This document shows positions 45,541-56,245 of a DNA stretch of 64,000 nucleotides, piece after piece. The stretch spans positions 177,256-241,255 of the forward strand of contig NZ_AZWQ01000017.1 in assembly GCF_000514815.1 (NCBI RefSeq), given 5' to 3'. The DNA is from Salinispora fenicalii. Lineage in GTDB: Bacteria; Actinomycetota; Actinomycetes; Mycobacteriales; Micromonosporaceae. Position 1 is the stretch's first letter, and the number at the start of each line of letters is the position of its first letter. Both the position numbers and the translations under genes were made by a program. The notes beneath the pieces were generated by a model that worked only from the letters and a program-made list of their open reading frames with translations, ran no database searches and was not told where the DNA came from.

Positions 45541-46425
45541 TCATGGCGGTGGGTCAGGGGGCGCCCCGGCCCGGCGGCGAAGATCAGCACGGAGGAGATC
45601 GGCCATCGCGCGCGTGGCTCGTCGGTTGAGGTAGCTCGCGACAGTCGCCCCGGTGAGGAACGGACCCAGCGTGGTGAGGTTGCGGCCGAAGCGTCTGACC
45701 AGCCGGTCCCGCAGCTCACGGCGGGCCGCGGCGCCCAGCACCGCGCTCACTCCAACGCCCGGCTTCATCGGGTTGATCCCTCGTCGCCCGGACCAGGACA
45801 TGACGAGCGCCACCGCCCGCTGGGTACCACCGGCGGGCAGCGGCACCCCGTACACCTCGTGCAGTTCGCCGACCAGCTTCAGCTCGATCGCGACCACCGC
45901 GACCGTCTCGGCGGCCAGCAGCACCGGCGCCGTGAGCAGGCTCGGGGGCACCGTCCACTCGACAGCGGCGACGCCGCCACCGGCAGCGCCCACTCCGGCG
46001 CTCGCCCGGGCGGCGTTGCGGACCAGACGTTCGGCCAGCGCCTCACCGTCCAGGTCAGGGAAGTGCCGGCCGAGCGTGGCCCGGTCCCGGACCGGCACGT
46101 GCGGAGCAACCTCGGCGATGGTGTCCACCATCCAGCCAAGTGCCGCCCGCGGCCGGAACAGGTCGCCGAGCCCGCGGGTCCGGGCCTGCCCCACCAGGCG
46201 GCTGAGGAGCTGCCCGCGCCGAGCCGGTGGAACATCGTCGGCAGTTAGCTCCGCGACGGTGGCACCGAGGCCGTCGGCGTCACTGACCGGTTCGTCACCG
46301 GCACGATCCGGCTCGACCCGGTCAGACTCAGCACGGTCCAGCTCAGCACGGTCCAGCTCGGTGCGGTCCGGCTCGACCCGGTCAGACTCAGCACGGTCCA
46401 GCTCGGTGCGGTCCCGCTCGGTCAT
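45541..46425 (-). CDS. Hydrophobic helical protein, possibly EcsC-like
   Basis: Product of 294 residues from ATG 46425 with GGGAGG upstream. The first 40 residues are a charged repeat (TELDRAESDRVEPDR). The body is helical. A hydrophobic stretch (SLLTAPVLLAAETVAVVAIE, then LKLVGELHEVYGV) and ASAGVGAAGGGVAAVEW resemble the EcsC family, whose members are peripheral or membrane-embedded helical proteins. The match is by pattern only. Convergent with DUF3093, and 144 bp downstream of the DUF4193 gene on the same strand. Confidence 0.6.
   Translation of the reverse strand: MTERDRTELDRAESDRVEPDRTELDRAELDRAESDRVEPDRAGDEPVSDADGLGATVAELTADDVPPARRGQLLSRLVGQARTRGLGDLFRPRAALGWMVDTIAEVAPHVPVRDRATLGRHFPDLDGEALAERLVRNAARASAGVGAAGGGVAAVEWTVPPSLLTAPVLLAAETVAVVAIELKLVGELHEVYGVPLPAGGTQRAVALVMSWSGRRGINPMKPGVGVSAVLGAAARRELRDRLVRRFGRNLTTLGPFLTGATVASYLNRRATRAMADLLRADLRRRAGAPPDPPP
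46311..46415. repeat. Seven tandem 15-bp units encoding the charged N terminus
   Basis: Units start every 15 bp from 46311 to 46401, and 46311-46340 is repeated exactly at 46371-46400. Each unit encodes a pentapeptide such as ESDRV or ELDRA, so copy-number change would not break the frame. Confidence 0.9.
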
Positions 46426-46569
46426 GGCACCGGACCTCCCGCTGGACTGGGCCGTGCTGGCGGCCGACCGGGGCGGGTGCAGCGCTGCCCACCGGACCAC
46501 CACACGGCGACCGGGGTGCGCGGCGGCCCCAGCACAGAGCCGCCGCCGGTGGTGTTATTCGGATCCTGG

Positions 46570-46866
46570 TCAGACGCACTCGCGGCAGATGAGGTCGCCG
46601 TTGCGCTGGGCTGCCAACTGGCTGCGGTGGTGCACCAGGAAGCAACGCCCGCACCGGAACTCGTCCTGCTGCATCGGCAGCACCTTGACCGTCAGCTCCT
46701 CGTCGGCCAAGTCGGCGCCGGGCAGCTCGAAGCTCTCCGCCACCTCGGCCTCGTCCACGTCCACGGCGCCCGACTGTGAGTCGACGCGCCGCGCCTTCAG
46801 CTCTTCCAGGCTGTCCTCGCCGAGGTCGACCTCGTCGCGACGCGGGGCGTCGTAGTCGGTGGCCAT
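46570..46866 (-). CDS. DUF4193 protein with zinc-ribbon-like C terminus
   Basis: Product of 98 residues from ATG 46866. Acidic N terminus (MATDYDAPRRDEVDLGEDSL, the standard DUF4193 opening), then FRCGRCFLVHHRSQLA and LICREC, four cysteines arranged as a zinc ribbon. Small cytosolic actinobacterial family of unknown role. Its neighbours here (dut/DUF3093 on one side and sigma factor genes on the other) are the conserved ones. Confidence 0.93.
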   Translation of the reverse strand: MATDYDAPRRDEVDLGEDSLEELKARRVDSQSGAVDVDEAEVAESFELPGADLADEELTVKVLPMQQDEFRCGRCFLVHHRSQLAAQRNGDLICRECV

Positions 46867-47283
46867 CGGTTCACTCTCCCATATCGATGTTGTCGCTTCC
46901 GGTTGTAACGCCGGACGACGTTGTTTCGGTTCCGCTGGGCGGCCACCACTTGTGTCGTTCACCCGACCCGACAAGAGTCGGGTCGACGCCGCCAGGGAAC
47001 ACCCCCAGCGAGCGCGGTACCTTACCTCCACTGCGGGCGTGGCATGTATACCGCCCTCGTGGAAGAGATGTACGCCTCCGCACGGGAAGTTGTTCCCAAT
47101 GTGACTCAGGCGACATGAAGATAGGGGTAGTACTACCCCGTTCCCGGCCGGCACGCCGGCATGTCCGGCTGTTTCCACGCCGCCGCCGGACAACCGTTAA
47201 CCTCAGCGGCGTACCGGATGGCCGTTCGGGCGACTCGCCCGCCGCTGACGACCGTCGCCCTCCTCCGTCCCGGGAGCACCTAG
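46867..47283. other. 417-bp intergenic region between DUF4193 and the LytR-C gene
   Basis: Holds the divergent promoters of both genes and the 16-bp palindrome at 47124. A 24-codon frame from ATG 47044 (MYTALVEEMYASAREVVPNV then TQAT) has no ribosome site and is not called as a gene. No RNA gene recognised. Confidence 0.5.
47124..47139. promoter_or_regulatory. Perfect 16-bp palindrome
   Basis: GGGGTAGTACTACCCC, fully self-complementary, 145 bp upstream of the LytR-C gene. It is the most AT-balanced stretch of the region. A candidate operator for a dimeric regulator. Confidence 0.5.
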
Positions 47284-47808
47284 ATGAGCTTTGCGCGAGT
47301 GCGAGCACTCGTCGTCGTCGCCCTGTTGGCGATCCTGGCGCTGATCTTCACCGTTGTCGCCCTCGTTCGGGACACGCAGAGCGACGCCGGGCTCGGCGCC
47401 GGCTGCCAGGAGGGCTGGCCGGAGGCGGATGTCACCCTCCGCGAGCCCGCCGAGGTGAAGATCAACGTACTCAACGGGACCGACCAGGTGGGCCTCGCCA
47501 GCAAGGTCTCCGATGACTTCCGCAATCGGAAGTTTCAGGTCGAGAAGACCGACGACGCGGAGAAGACCGACGACATCGCGATCCTGCGGTACGGCCCGAA
47601 GGGCGTCGGTTCGGCGCATCTACTGCGGGCGTACTTCCTGGACAACGCCGTGGTCTCCTACGACCCGGAGCGCGCCGACGCCACCGTGGACATCGTTCTG
47701 GGCAGCGCCTTCCAGCAACTCGCCACCACGACCGAGGTCAACCAGTCCCTCGGTGATCTCGGAGCCCCGGTGGCGCCGCCCGAAACCTGCCCGGTCCAGG
47801 AGGAGTGA
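47284..47808 (+). CDS. LytR C-terminal-domain protein (membrane-anchored)
   Basis: Product of 174 residues from ATG 47284. One N-terminal signal anchor (VRALVVVALLAILALIFTVV, about 7-28). The outer domain at about 58-145 has VKINVLNGTDQVGLASKVSD and AILRYGPKGVGSAHLLRAYF, the LytR_C signature (VLNGT...A..V). The domain occurs alone or behind LytR-CpsA-Psr catalytic domains and is linked to cell-wall glycopolymer attachment; no catalytic domain is present here. Convergent with the phosphatase gene. Confidence 0.88.
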   Translation: MSFARVRALVVVALLAILALIFTVVALVRDTQSDAGLGAGCQEGWPEADVTLREPAEVKINVLNGTDQVGLASKVSDDFRNRKFQVEKTDDAEKTDDIAILRYGPKGVGSAHLLRAYFLDNAVVSYDPERADATVDIVLGSAFQQLATTTEVNQSLGDLGAPVAPPETCPVQEE

Positions 47809-47866
47809 CCGAACCCGCGGTCACTCCCCCACCGGTCGGTCTTCCGGAGGCGCCGGCGGTCGGTCT

Positions 47867-48676
47867 TCAGGGGCCGCCGGCGGCGTCGAGGTCGGCCAGC
47901 CGGTCGTGCAGCGGCGCGAAGAGCGCCGGGGGCGCGGCGATCACCAGATCTGGCCCGGCTGCCGCCCCGGCCAACCCGCTGACCCGTAGGCCGGCCTCGG
48001 TGGCCACGAGTCCTCCTGCGGCGAGGTCCCAGGCGGCGAGCCCCTTCTCGTAGTAGGCGTCCACCCGCCCCTCGGCAGCGAGGCAGAGATCGAGGGCCGC
48101 CGCGCCAAGCCGACGGATGTCGCGAACATGCGGAATCAGCTCGGCCAGCACGCGACCCTGATGCTGCCGACGGCGAGGGTCGTAGCCGAAGCCGGTGGCC
48201 ACCAGCGCCTGACCCAGATCCGGCTCGGTGGAGCAGCGCAGCCGCTGGCCGTCCCGCCAGGCGCCGCCACCGACGGTAGCGGTCCACTCCTCACCGGTAC
48301 GGATGTTGCGCACCACCCCGGCGACCACCGCCCCGTCCACCTCGGCGGCGAGCGAGACCGCGCTGTGCGGGATGTCGTACAGGTAGTTCACGGTGCCGTC
48401 GATGGGATCAACGATCCACCGTACGGCGCCACCGGCGCCCGCTTCCCCGTACTCCTCGCCCAGCACGGCGTCCGCCGGCCGGAGCCGACGCAGCGCGTCG
48501 TGCACCTGCCGCTCCACGGCCTGGTCGGCCGCGGTCACCACGTCCGTGACGGTGCTCTTGGTCGCAGCCACCGAGACACCCTGACTTCGCATCCGGTACG
48601 CCGTCGTGGCCGCCTCCCGCGCCACCTCGATCGCGATCTCCAGCAGTTCCCGCGGCTCCGGTACCGAGCGGACCAT
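47867..48676 (-). CDS. suhB: Inositol-monophosphatase-family phosphatase
   Basis: Product of 269 residues, ATG 48676 with AAGGGG upstream. The metal site is complete: E74/E75 in LGEEYG, D90 and D93 in [13 protein letters not shown], and the C-terminal Asp in AAWDLAAGG. It removes phosphate from inositol phosphate or a related sugar phosphate; some homologues act as histidinol-phosphate phosphatase, which sequence alone cannot exclude. Divergent from the principal sigma-factor gene, a conserved actinobacterial pairing. Confidence 0.92.
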   Translation of the reverse strand: MVRSVPEPRELLEIAIEVAREAATTAYRMRSQGVSVAATKSTVTDVVTAADQAVERQVHDALRRLRPADAVLGEEYGEAGAGGAVRWIVDPIDGTVNYLYDIPHSAVSLAAEVDGAVVAGVVRNIRTGEEWTATVGGGAWRDGQRLRCSTEPDLGQALVATGFGYDPRRRQHQGRVLAELIPHVRDIRRLGAAALDLCLAAEGRVDAYYEKGLAAWDLAAGGLVATEAGLRVSGLAGAAAGPDLVIAAPPALFAPLHDRLADLDAAGGP

Positions 48677-48813
48677 TCTCGTCCCCTTCCCGCACGACCG
48701 GGGTGGTCGCGACCATATGCGGGTATCATCCTTTCAAAGTCCACATCCGCGCCAAATCGGTGGTCCGACCGGCGGTCCGGCGTGCGCCGCCGAATGATCG
48801 CCGTGGACAGCGT

Positions 48814-48819
48814 TACAAT
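48814..48819 (+). promoter_or_regulatory. -10 box TACAAT upstream of the principal sigma factor
   Basis: A near-consensus -10 hexamer 140 bp before the start codon. No convincing -35 sequence at 17 bp. It would give a leader of about 133 nt. Confidence 0.45.
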
Positions 48820-48958
48820 TCACCCTGCCCACGCGCCACGGACCGCCGCCAACCGGCCGGCCCGCGACACGGGGGGCTCAACGACTCGCCCGGCACCGCG
48901 CTCCGCCCCACGCCGGACGACCCTGCCGTGCTCGCACTTCGCCACCGGAAGGTCATTC

Positions 48959-50587
<1,629 letters not shown>

Positions 50588-50864
50588 GGGGGCACTTGGG
50601 ACCGAATCCGTGCGGACTTCACGGCAGATGTCAACCAAGCGTGTCAGTTTAAGCACTCTCTGCGCAACCCCCTCCGCCGGTCGGATGGTTGCCCGGTTGT
50701 GATCGTTGACGTGGCACCCTTGGTGCAGGGACGCTGTCGGAGTCAGGTGTGACCTCGGTCCCCCGCGGGCACACAGGGAACGCGCACCCTGATCAGGGTG
50801 TTGCACGATAGGTGAGCAACGACCGAAGAGAGTGTTCATCGGTGACGACCAGAGGAGGAAGGCG

Positions 50865-51095
50865 ATGACCCCGACCCTCACGCCGCCGCCCGAGACGGTG
50901 AGCCCCCCGGCCGCCGATGAACGGTGCGACCGCTGCAATGCTGCCGGCAAGCTCCGCATTACCCTTGCTGGCGGCGGGGAACTGGTATTTTGCGGGCATC
51001 ACGCAAACAAGTACGCGGAGGATCTAGTCAAGATCACTGTGCGGTACGCGGCGGACCCAGAGTTCAGCTGGCGTGGCGCAGATCTGATGAACTGA
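50865..51095 (+). CDS. DUF7455-type small Cys-rich protein
   Basis: Product of 76 residues from ATG 50865 with AGAGGAGG upstream. Core CDRCNAAGKLRITLAGGGEL, then VFCGHHANKY and a helical end. CxxC plus C/HH gives one probable zinc site. This small family regularly follows the hrdB/sigA gene in actinobacteria; its role is unknown. A strong palindromic terminator begins 11 bp after the stop. Confidence 0.88.
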   Translation: MTPTLTPPPETVSPPAADERCDRCNAAGKLRITLAGGGELVFCGHHANKYAEDLVKITVRYAADPEFSWRGADLMN

Positions 51096-51106
51096 GGATC
51101 GCCGCA

Positions 51107-51172
51107 GCAGGACAAGACAAAACAGCCGGCCGGGCCCATGTGGGCCCGGCCGGCTGTTTTGTCTTGTCCTGC
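51107..51172. terminator. Near-perfect 66-nt palindrome, bidirectional terminator
   Basis: Arms 51107-51138 and 51141-51172 pair without mismatch (32 bp) around a TG loop. The GC core (GCCGGCCGGGCCCA side) is flanked by AAAAC on the left and GTTTT on the right, so transcripts from either side end in a stem followed by U-rich RNA. It lies between the convergent DUF7455 and helicase genes. Confidence 0.92.
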
Positions 51173-51242
51173 CCTCTTGTCCGGTACCTACTTCCTCCGG
51201 TACCTGCCGTCCTGCTTCCGGGTAGGCCGACTGCAGATCGAG

Positions 51243-52976
51243 TCAGAGGGTCTGCACCGTGGCGATCCGCTCCTCCAGCTGCTCAATCGTTGCCTGGGCG
51301 CTGGGCGGGCCGCCGCAACGACGGCGAAGCTCCGCATGGATTTTGCCGTGCGGCTGGCCGGTGTGGTGATGCCGGGCAGCCACCAGGGCGTTCAACTGCC
51401 GGCGCAGCGCCACCCGACGCTGCGCCGCACTCATCGGCGCCGGTGGGGCGGCAGCGGTCGCCGGGGCCGGCTCAGCCGGCCGTGCGGCGCCCCGGCGTCG
51501 CGACGCGGCAAGCTGCTCGGCCTGCCGCTTGGACAGCAGCATGGCCACCTGATCGGCGGTGAGGAGGCCGGGCAGACCGAGGTACTCCTCCTCCTCCGGC
51601 GTACCGGCCTGAGCCGCGGTGCCGAACGACGCGCCGTCGAAGATCACCTGATCCAGCTCGGCGGTCGCGGAGAGCGCGGCGAACCGCTTCTCCAGTTCAC
51701 CGCTGGCCTGGTCGTCTCGCTGGGCACGCTCCAGCAGGTCGTCGTCGAAGCCCTCCTGGTCCTTCGGCTTGCCCAGCACATGATCCCGCTCGGCTTCCAT
51801 CTCGCTGGCGAGGCCGAGCAGGTGCGGAACGCTGGGCAGGAAGACCGACGCCGTCTCCCCCGGCCGGCGTGCCCGGACGAACCGCCCGATGGCCTGTGCG
51901 AAGTAGAGCGGGGTGCTGGCGCTGGTGGCGTATACGCCGACGGCGAGCCGCGGGATATCCACCCCTTCGGAGACCATCCGGACCGCCACCAGCCAACGCT
52001 GCTGCGCCGTCGCGAACGTCGCGATCCGGTCCGAGGCCCCCGCGTCGTCGGAGAGCACCACGGCGGCCCTCTCCCCGGTCACCTGCTCGATGAGCTTCGC
52101 GTACGACCGGGCGGCCTGCTGGTCACTGGCGATCACCAGCCCAGCGGCGTCGGGCATCCCGGCGTCGCGCAGCACCGTCAGCCGGGCATCCGCCGCCCGC
52201 AGCACCTGCGGCATCCAATCGCCGGCCGGGTCGAGCGCGGTCCGCCACGCCTGCGCGATCAGATCCTGGGTCATCGGCTCCCCGAGCCGGGCGGCCAGCT
52301 CCTCGCCGGCGTTCGTCCGCCACCGGGTCTCCCCCGAGTAGGCGAGGAAGAGCACCGGGCGTACCACGCCGTCGTGCAGCGCGTCGGCGTAACCGTAGAC
52401 CGAGTCGGCGCGGGAACGCAGCAGGCCGTCCCCGCCCCGTTCGTAGCTGACGAACGGGATCGGGTTGTCGTCGGAGCGAAACGGGGTGCCGGTGAGCATG
52501 AGCCGGCGCTCCGCGCCTTCGAAGGCCGCCTGCACCCCGTCCCCCCAGGTCCGGGAGTCGCCAGCGTGGTGAATCTCGTCGAGGATGACCAGGGTGCGCC
52601 GGGTCAGGGTGCGCCGCCGGTGCACCTGCGGCGCCATCCCCACCTGGGCGTAGGTAACCACCGCACCGTGGAAATCGGCCGACGAGTGCAGATCCGCGTT
52701 CCGAAACGCCGCGTCAAGCTGGATGCCGACCCGGGCGGCAGCCTGCGCCCACTGGGTCTTCAGGTGCTCGGTCGGGGCGACCACGGTGATCGCCTCGATG
52801 CTGCCGTCGGCGAACAGCTCGGCGGCTACCCGAAGGGCGAACGTGGTTTTGCCGGCCCCCGGCGTGGCGACCGCGGTGAAATCCGGATCCCGACGACGTA
52901 GGTACTCCACCAGCGCCCGGCGCTGCCAGGCGCGCAGGGCTGGGAAGGTCTCGAGCGTTGGCGTCCGGGCTGCCAC
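51243..52976 (-). CDS. DEAD/DEAH-box helicase (superfamily 2, restriction-type)
   Basis: Product of 577 residues from GTG 52976 with AGAGGAG upstream. Motif I is ATPGAGKTTFA (40-45), motif II DEIH (133-136) in VILDEIHHAGD, motif III LMLTGTPFRSD, motif V VSEGVDIPRL, and motif VI QAIGRFVRARR. The N-terminal QxxAL site (WQRRALVEYL) fits the type III restriction/UvrB-like helicase group. The C-terminal 120 residues (TADQVAMLLSKRQAEQLAAS onward) resemble a small nucleic-acid-binding helix region. It is a housekeeping neighbour of the sigma-factor gene, with no methylase or nuclease beside it, so it is not a restriction system here. Confidence 0.9.
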   Translation of the reverse strand: MAARTPTLETFPALRAWQRRALVEYLRRRDPDFTAVATPGAGKTTFALRVAAELFADGSIEAITVVAPTEHLKTQWAQAAARVGIQLDAAFRNADLHSSADFHGAVVTYAQVGMAPQVHRRRTLTRRTLVILDEIHHAGDSRTWGDGVQAAFEGAERRLMLTGTPFRSDDNPIPFVSYERGGDGLLRSRADSVYGYADALHDGVVRPVLFLAYSGETRWRTNAGEELAARLGEPMTQDLIAQAWRTALDPAGDWMPQVLRAADARLTVLRDAGMPDAAGLVIASDQQAARSYAKLIEQVTGERAAVVLSDDAGASDRIATFATAQQRWLVAVRMVSEGVDIPRLAVGVYATSASTPLYFAQAIGRFVRARRPGETASVFLPSVPHLLGLASEMEAERDHVLGKPKDQEGFDDDLLERAQRDDQASGELEKRFAALSATAELDQVIFDGASFGTAAQAGTPEEEEYLGLPGLLTADQVAMLLSKRQAEQLAASRRRGAARPAEPAPATAAAPPAPMSAAQRRVALRRQLNALVAARHHHTGQPHGKIHAELRRRCGGPPSAQATIEQLEERIATVQTL

Positions 52977-53229
52977 GCGAAGCTCCTCTCACCGCCGGCG
53001 GGACGGCCCCGACCGAGGATCGCGGGTTACGTACGCACGCCCCTGAGCCGTACCGGCATCGGCGCCGCCGCCGCCCATGAAAACGCCCCCGCGCGCAGTG
53101 CCGCGAGGGCCGGCCCAGCATAACCAGCGAGCGCCGTACGCCCCACTCGACGCCACGGTCAGCGCAGGGGGGCACGCAGCGGTGAGTGCCGCCACAGCTC
53201 GCGCGGGCGACGGGACGCCCGCGCTCGAC

Positions 53230-53448
53230 TCACTCGCGCATTGACTCGTAGATCTCCTTGCACTTGGGGCAGACCGGTGAGCCCGGTTTGGCCGATTTGG
53301 TGACCGGGAACGTCTCACCACAGAGCGCCACGACGTAGGTGCCCATCACGGCACTCTCGGCGATCTTCTCTTTGCGCACGTAATGGAACATCTCGGGGCC
53401 GGTGTCGGCGTCCTTCACCTCGGGACGCTCGAGAACCTGTGTGCTCAC
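53230..53448 (-). CDS. DUF3039 zinc-binding protein
   Basis: Product of 72 residues. GTG 53448 is chosen over ATG 53454 because GGAGG sits 7 nt upstream of the GTG and only about 1 nt before the [20 protein letters not shown] is the standard family start, then [25 protein letters not shown] and [10 protein letters not shown]. Three cysteines plus His suggest a zinc knuckle. Function unknown; highly conserved in actinobacteria. Confidence 0.92.
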   Translation of the reverse strand: MSTQVLERPEVKDADTGPEMFHYVRKEKIAESAVMGTYVVALCGETFPVTKSAKPGSPVCPKCKEIYESMRE

Positions 53449-53537
53449 TTCCATACCTCCACCCGCCAAGTTTGGCAGGTCACCCTTTGCCCGGTCTACT
53501 TCAAGCCCGACTGACCGACGCCGTACGGTTGGGCACT

Positions 53538-54461
53538 GTGACCACCTTTCATCTCCGGCACGGCGCCGAAGTCGCCGATGCACTCCGCGTCGGCCGTCCC
53601 GTGGTAGCGCTCGAGAGCACAATCGTCTCGCACGGCCTGCCCCAGCCGGACAACCTCCGGGTCGCCCGCGAGATCGAACAGACCGTCCGGGATGCCGGCG
53701 CGGTGCCGGCCACCATCGGCATGATCGCCGGCCAGCTCGTGGTCGGTCTCGACGACGCCGAGCTGACCCGGCTCGCCACCGTTGACGACGTGGCCAAGCT
53801 CTCCGTACGCGATCTCGCCGTGGCCGCCGCGACCGGCGCGGACGGCGCCACGACCGTGGCCGCTACCAGCGCGGTGGCCGCGGCGGCGGGGATCCGGGTG
53901 TTCGCCACCGGTGGTCTCGGCGGCGTGCACCGCGAGGCGGCCCAGAGCTTCGACGAGTCCGCCGACCTGACGACCCTGGCCCGTACGCCGATCGCCGTGG
54001 TCTGCGCCGGAGTGAAGTCGATTCTCGACTCGGGCGCCACGTTGGAACGCCTGGAGACGCTCGGGGTCGGGGTCGTCGGCTACCGCACCCGCCGCTTCCC
54101 CGGCTTCTACCTCACCGACGGCGGGTTCGACCTGGACTGGTCGGTCGACTCGCCGGAGCAGGTGGCGGCGGCGCTCGCCGCCCAGGAGCAGCACGGGCTG
54201 CACTCAGCCGGCCTGGTCGTGGCCAATCCACTGCCCACCGACGAGCAGCTCGACCCGGCGCTACACGATCGCACCCTGGCTGAAGGGCTGGCGCTGTTGC
54301 GACGCGCGGGGGTCACCGGCAAGGCGGTTACCCCGTTCCTGCTGGCGCACTTCCACTCCGCGACCGAGGGGGCCAGCCTCGCGGTGAACATCCGGATCAT
54401 CCTGCGCAACGCCGACCTCGCCGCCCGGATCGCGGTCGCCTCGGCCGCCCGGCAGGCATGA
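53538..54461 (+). CDS. psuG: Pseudouridine-5'-phosphate glycosidase
   Basis: Product of 307 residues from GTG 53538; TACGGT at 53524-53529 suggests a leaderless message. The conserved [17 protein letters not shown] carries E26, and K87 in [11 protein letters not shown] corresponds to the Schiff-base lysine of the family. [10 protein letters not shown] and [15 protein letters not shown] follow. Splits pseudouridine 5'-phosphate into uracil and ribose 5-phosphate. The kinase gene downstream overlaps by ATGA, giving a two-step pseudouridine breakdown operon. Confidence 0.95.
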   Translation: MTTFHLRHGAEVADALRVGRPVVALESTIVSHGLPQPDNLRVAREIEQTVRDAGAVPATIGMIAGQLVVGLDDAELTRLATVDDVAKLSVRDLAVAAATGADGATTVAATSAVAAAAGIRVFATGGLGGVHREAAQSFDESADLTTLARTPIAVVCAGVKSILDSGATLERLETLGVGVVGYRTRRFPGFYLTDGGFDLDWSVDSPEQVAAALAAQEQHGLHSAGLVVANPLPTDEQLDPALHDRTLAEGLALLRRAGVTGKAVTPFLLAHFHSATEGASLAVNIRIILRNADLAARIAVASAARQA

Positions 54462-55354
54462 CGCCACCCCGGGTGGTCGTCGTCGGCGACCTGATCACCG
54501 ACGTGGTGGCGGTACTGGGCGGGCCGTTGATGACCGGCTCGGACACACCGGCCGAGATCCGATTCACCGGGGGTGGCCAGGCGGCGAACACCGCGGCTTG
54601 GCTGGGCGCGTTGGGCGTGCCAGTGACGCTGGTCGGGGCGGTGGGCGACGATGGTCCTGGCCGGGATCGGGTCGCCGAGTTGGAGCGCGGCGGGGTCGAC
54701 TGTGCGGTCACCCAGGTGCCCGCGGTCCCGACCGGTACGGTCCTGGTGCTGGCCACCAGCGACGAACGCACGATGGTCACCGAGCGGGGGGCGAACCTGT
54801 GGCTCTCGCCGGCGGCGGTGGATGCCGCTCTCGACGCCGCACCGGACGCCGGCCACCTGCACCTGTCCGGTTACACCCTGCTGGACGCCGGTTCCCGGCC
54901 GGCCGGGCTGCGCGCACTGGCCGCCGCCCGCGAGCGGGGGCTGTCGGTCAGCGTGGACGCGGCCAGTGCGGCACCGCTGCAACGGGTCGGCGCGACGGCC
55001 TTCCTGGGCTGGGTACGCGGCATTGACCTACTCCTGGTCAACGCCGCGGAGGCCCGAGTGCTGGCGGGCGGGCTCGACCCGGCGGCGCAGGGCCGGGTGC
55101 TCTCCGCCTCGGCCCGGCGGGTGGTGGTCAAACGGGGAGCGGCCGGCGCGGTCTGGGTGGACCGGGACGCCATGATCGCGGTTACCCCGACTCGTCGGAT
55201 GACGGTGGTCGATCCCACCGGGGCCGGCGACGCGTTCGCCGCCGGTCTCCTCTCCATCTGGCTGACCGGGGCGGCCCCGGAGGCGGTGCTACAGCGCGCC
55301 GGTGACCTGGGCGCATCGGCGGTCGGCCAGGTGGGGGCCCGACCACCGACCTGA
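54458..55354 (+). CDS. psuK: PfkB-family sugar kinase, probably pseudouridine kinase
   Basis: Product of 298 residues, ATG 54458 overlapping the psuG stop. PfkB signature 1 lies in [18 protein letters not shown], and signature 2 in [16 protein letters not shown] with the catalytic Asp of GAGD. Phosphorylates a nucleoside or sugar hydroxyl with ATP. The coupling to psuG makes pseudouridine the likely substrate; the sequence alone says only ribokinase-like. No pseudouridine transporter adjoins. Confidence 0.88.
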   Translation: MTPPRVVVVGDLITDVVAVLGGPLMTGSDTPAEIRFTGGGQAANTAAWLGALGVPVTLVGAVGDDGPGRDRVAELERGGVDCAVTQVPAVPTGTVLVLATSDERTMVTERGANLWLSPAAVDAALDAAPDAGHLHLSGYTLLDAGSRPAGLRALAAARERGLSVSVDAASAAPLQRVGATAFLGWVRGIDLLLVNAAEARVLAGGLDPAAQGRVLSASARRVVVKRGAAGAVWVDRDAMIAVTPTRRMTVVDPTGAGDAFAAGLLSIWLTGAAPEAVLQRAGDLGASAVGQVGARPPT

Positions 55355-55361
55355 CGCCCGG

Positions 55362-55727
55362 TCACTGCTCGACGTCGATGACCTTGCGCGGCTGTTCCTC
55401 GGCGGTGAGGCTCGTCGGTGCCGGGTCCGCCAAGGACCGGGATCGGGGCCGGAACCGGCCACCGAGGCGATGCTTCTCCTTCGGTGGCCGGTCGTTGGCC
55501 AGCAACACGGCCAGCCACGGGATCAGGATCATGCCCAGGCCGGCCAGGGGCAGCCAGAGCCAGAGCATGGGGGCCTCCGCACCGACCAGGATCGCGCCGA
55601 CGACCAGGCACGCGACCCGGACGCCCATCATCAGCACGTACCGCTTCTGGCGGCTGGTGAGCTGATCGTCCTGGCTGCGCGGTGCGTCGGTGATCAGGAT
55701 CGGCTGGTACGCCGGACGCTTCACCAC
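55362..55727 (-). CDS. DUF3099 membrane protein
   Basis: Product of 121 residues; tandem GTG codons at 55727 and 55724 follow GAGGAGG, either may start. ILITDAPRSQDDQLTSRQKR is the DUF3099 opening. Two membrane helices (YVLMMGVRVACLVVGAILVG and MLWLWLPLAGLGMILIPWLA), then a basic tail. Small actinobacterial membrane family, function unknown. Confidence 0.9.
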   Translation of the reverse strand: MVKRPAYQPILITDAPRSQDDQLTSRQKRYVLMMGVRVACLVVGAILVGAEAPMLWLWLPLAGLGMILIPWLAVLLANDRPPKEKHRLGGRFRPRSRSLADPAPTSLTAEEQPRKVIDVEQ

Positions 55728-55765
55728 GGACCTCCTCGGGGATCCCCCTCATCCTGTCACTTTGC

Positions 55766-55864
55766 CCTCCGGCCGCGGGAGGTCGCCGGCAACCTCGTCC
55801 TCCGGCCGCGGGAGGTCGCCGGCAACCTCGTCCTCCGGCGCTGCGAGAGTCGCCGGCAACCTCG
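55766..55864. repeat. Three tandem 33-bp repeats upstream of the DUF3099 gene
   Basis: Copies begin at 55766, 55799 and 55832. The first two are identical, the third differs at several positions. Each has CCTCC and GGAGG flanking GC-rich bases, and a shared GTCGCCGGCAACCTCG tail. No coding or CRISPR character. Confidence 0.88.
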
Positions 55865-55906
55865 CCGTTCCGGCTCGGCGAGGGTCAGTTTCCGGCGCCC
55901 GGGGTC

Positions 55907-56245
55907 TCACTCCCCGGGCTGCCCGGCCGGTCGGCGGTAGGGGCCCCAGGCCACGAACCGGTCAAAAAGCTCACGCGGACCCGGCCCGTCGTGCGGGTTC
56001 AGGTGATACAGGTCGTGCATCGCCTCGTACAACAGTCCGGCGAGGTAGATCGACAAACTGGATGGGCGCGTCGCAAACTCGGCCTTCAACAGCAGCCGGG
56101 CCTCCGCGCAGGGCCACGGCTGGCCACACGCCCGGCATGCCCACATCGGCCGCAACGGCGTGTGCGGCGGCCGGTTCCCGGCGCGGTGGCGGGGGTGCTC
56201 GGGATGGGGGCCGAGTCTCGGCTGCGGCAACGAGTGCGGCCTCAC
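55907..56245 (-). CDS. Small protein with CxxC motif, unknown function
   Basis: Product of 112 residues. GTG 56245 overlaps the TGA of the 61-residue gene as GTGA. After a Pro/His-rich beginning comes MWACRACGQPWPCAEARLLL (CxxC plus a third Cys), then LSIYLAGLLYEAMHDLYHLN and a Pro-rich end (LFDRFVAWGPYRRP). Relatives are sometimes named flavin reductase in databases, but I see no flavin motif. The cysteines suggest zinc. Second gene of the operon divergent from the WhiJ-like regulator at 56618. Confidence 0.75.
   Translation of the reverse strand: MRPHSLPQPRLGPHPEHPRHRAGNRPPHTPLRPMWACRACGQPWPCAEARLLLKAEFATRPSSLSIYLAGLLYEAMHDLYHLNPHDGPGPRELFDRFVAWGPYRRPAGQPGE

Noticed and set aside
47044..47118. 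24-codon frame upstream of the LytR-C gene as a leader peptide
   Set aside because: No ribosome site and no supporting context; kept only as a note in the intergenic entry.
50608..50624. CCGTG/CACGG hairpin after the sigma-factor gene as terminator
   Set aside because: Only 5 bp of stem with a 7-nt loop and no T tract.
51243..52976. Helicase as part of a type III restriction or other defence system
   Set aside because: No methylase, nuclease or other defence gene adjoins; neighbours are the conserved housekeeping set.
55766..55864. Regular 33-bp repeats as a CRISPR array
   Set aside because: The copies are adjacent with no spacers, GC-rich, and no cas gene is present.
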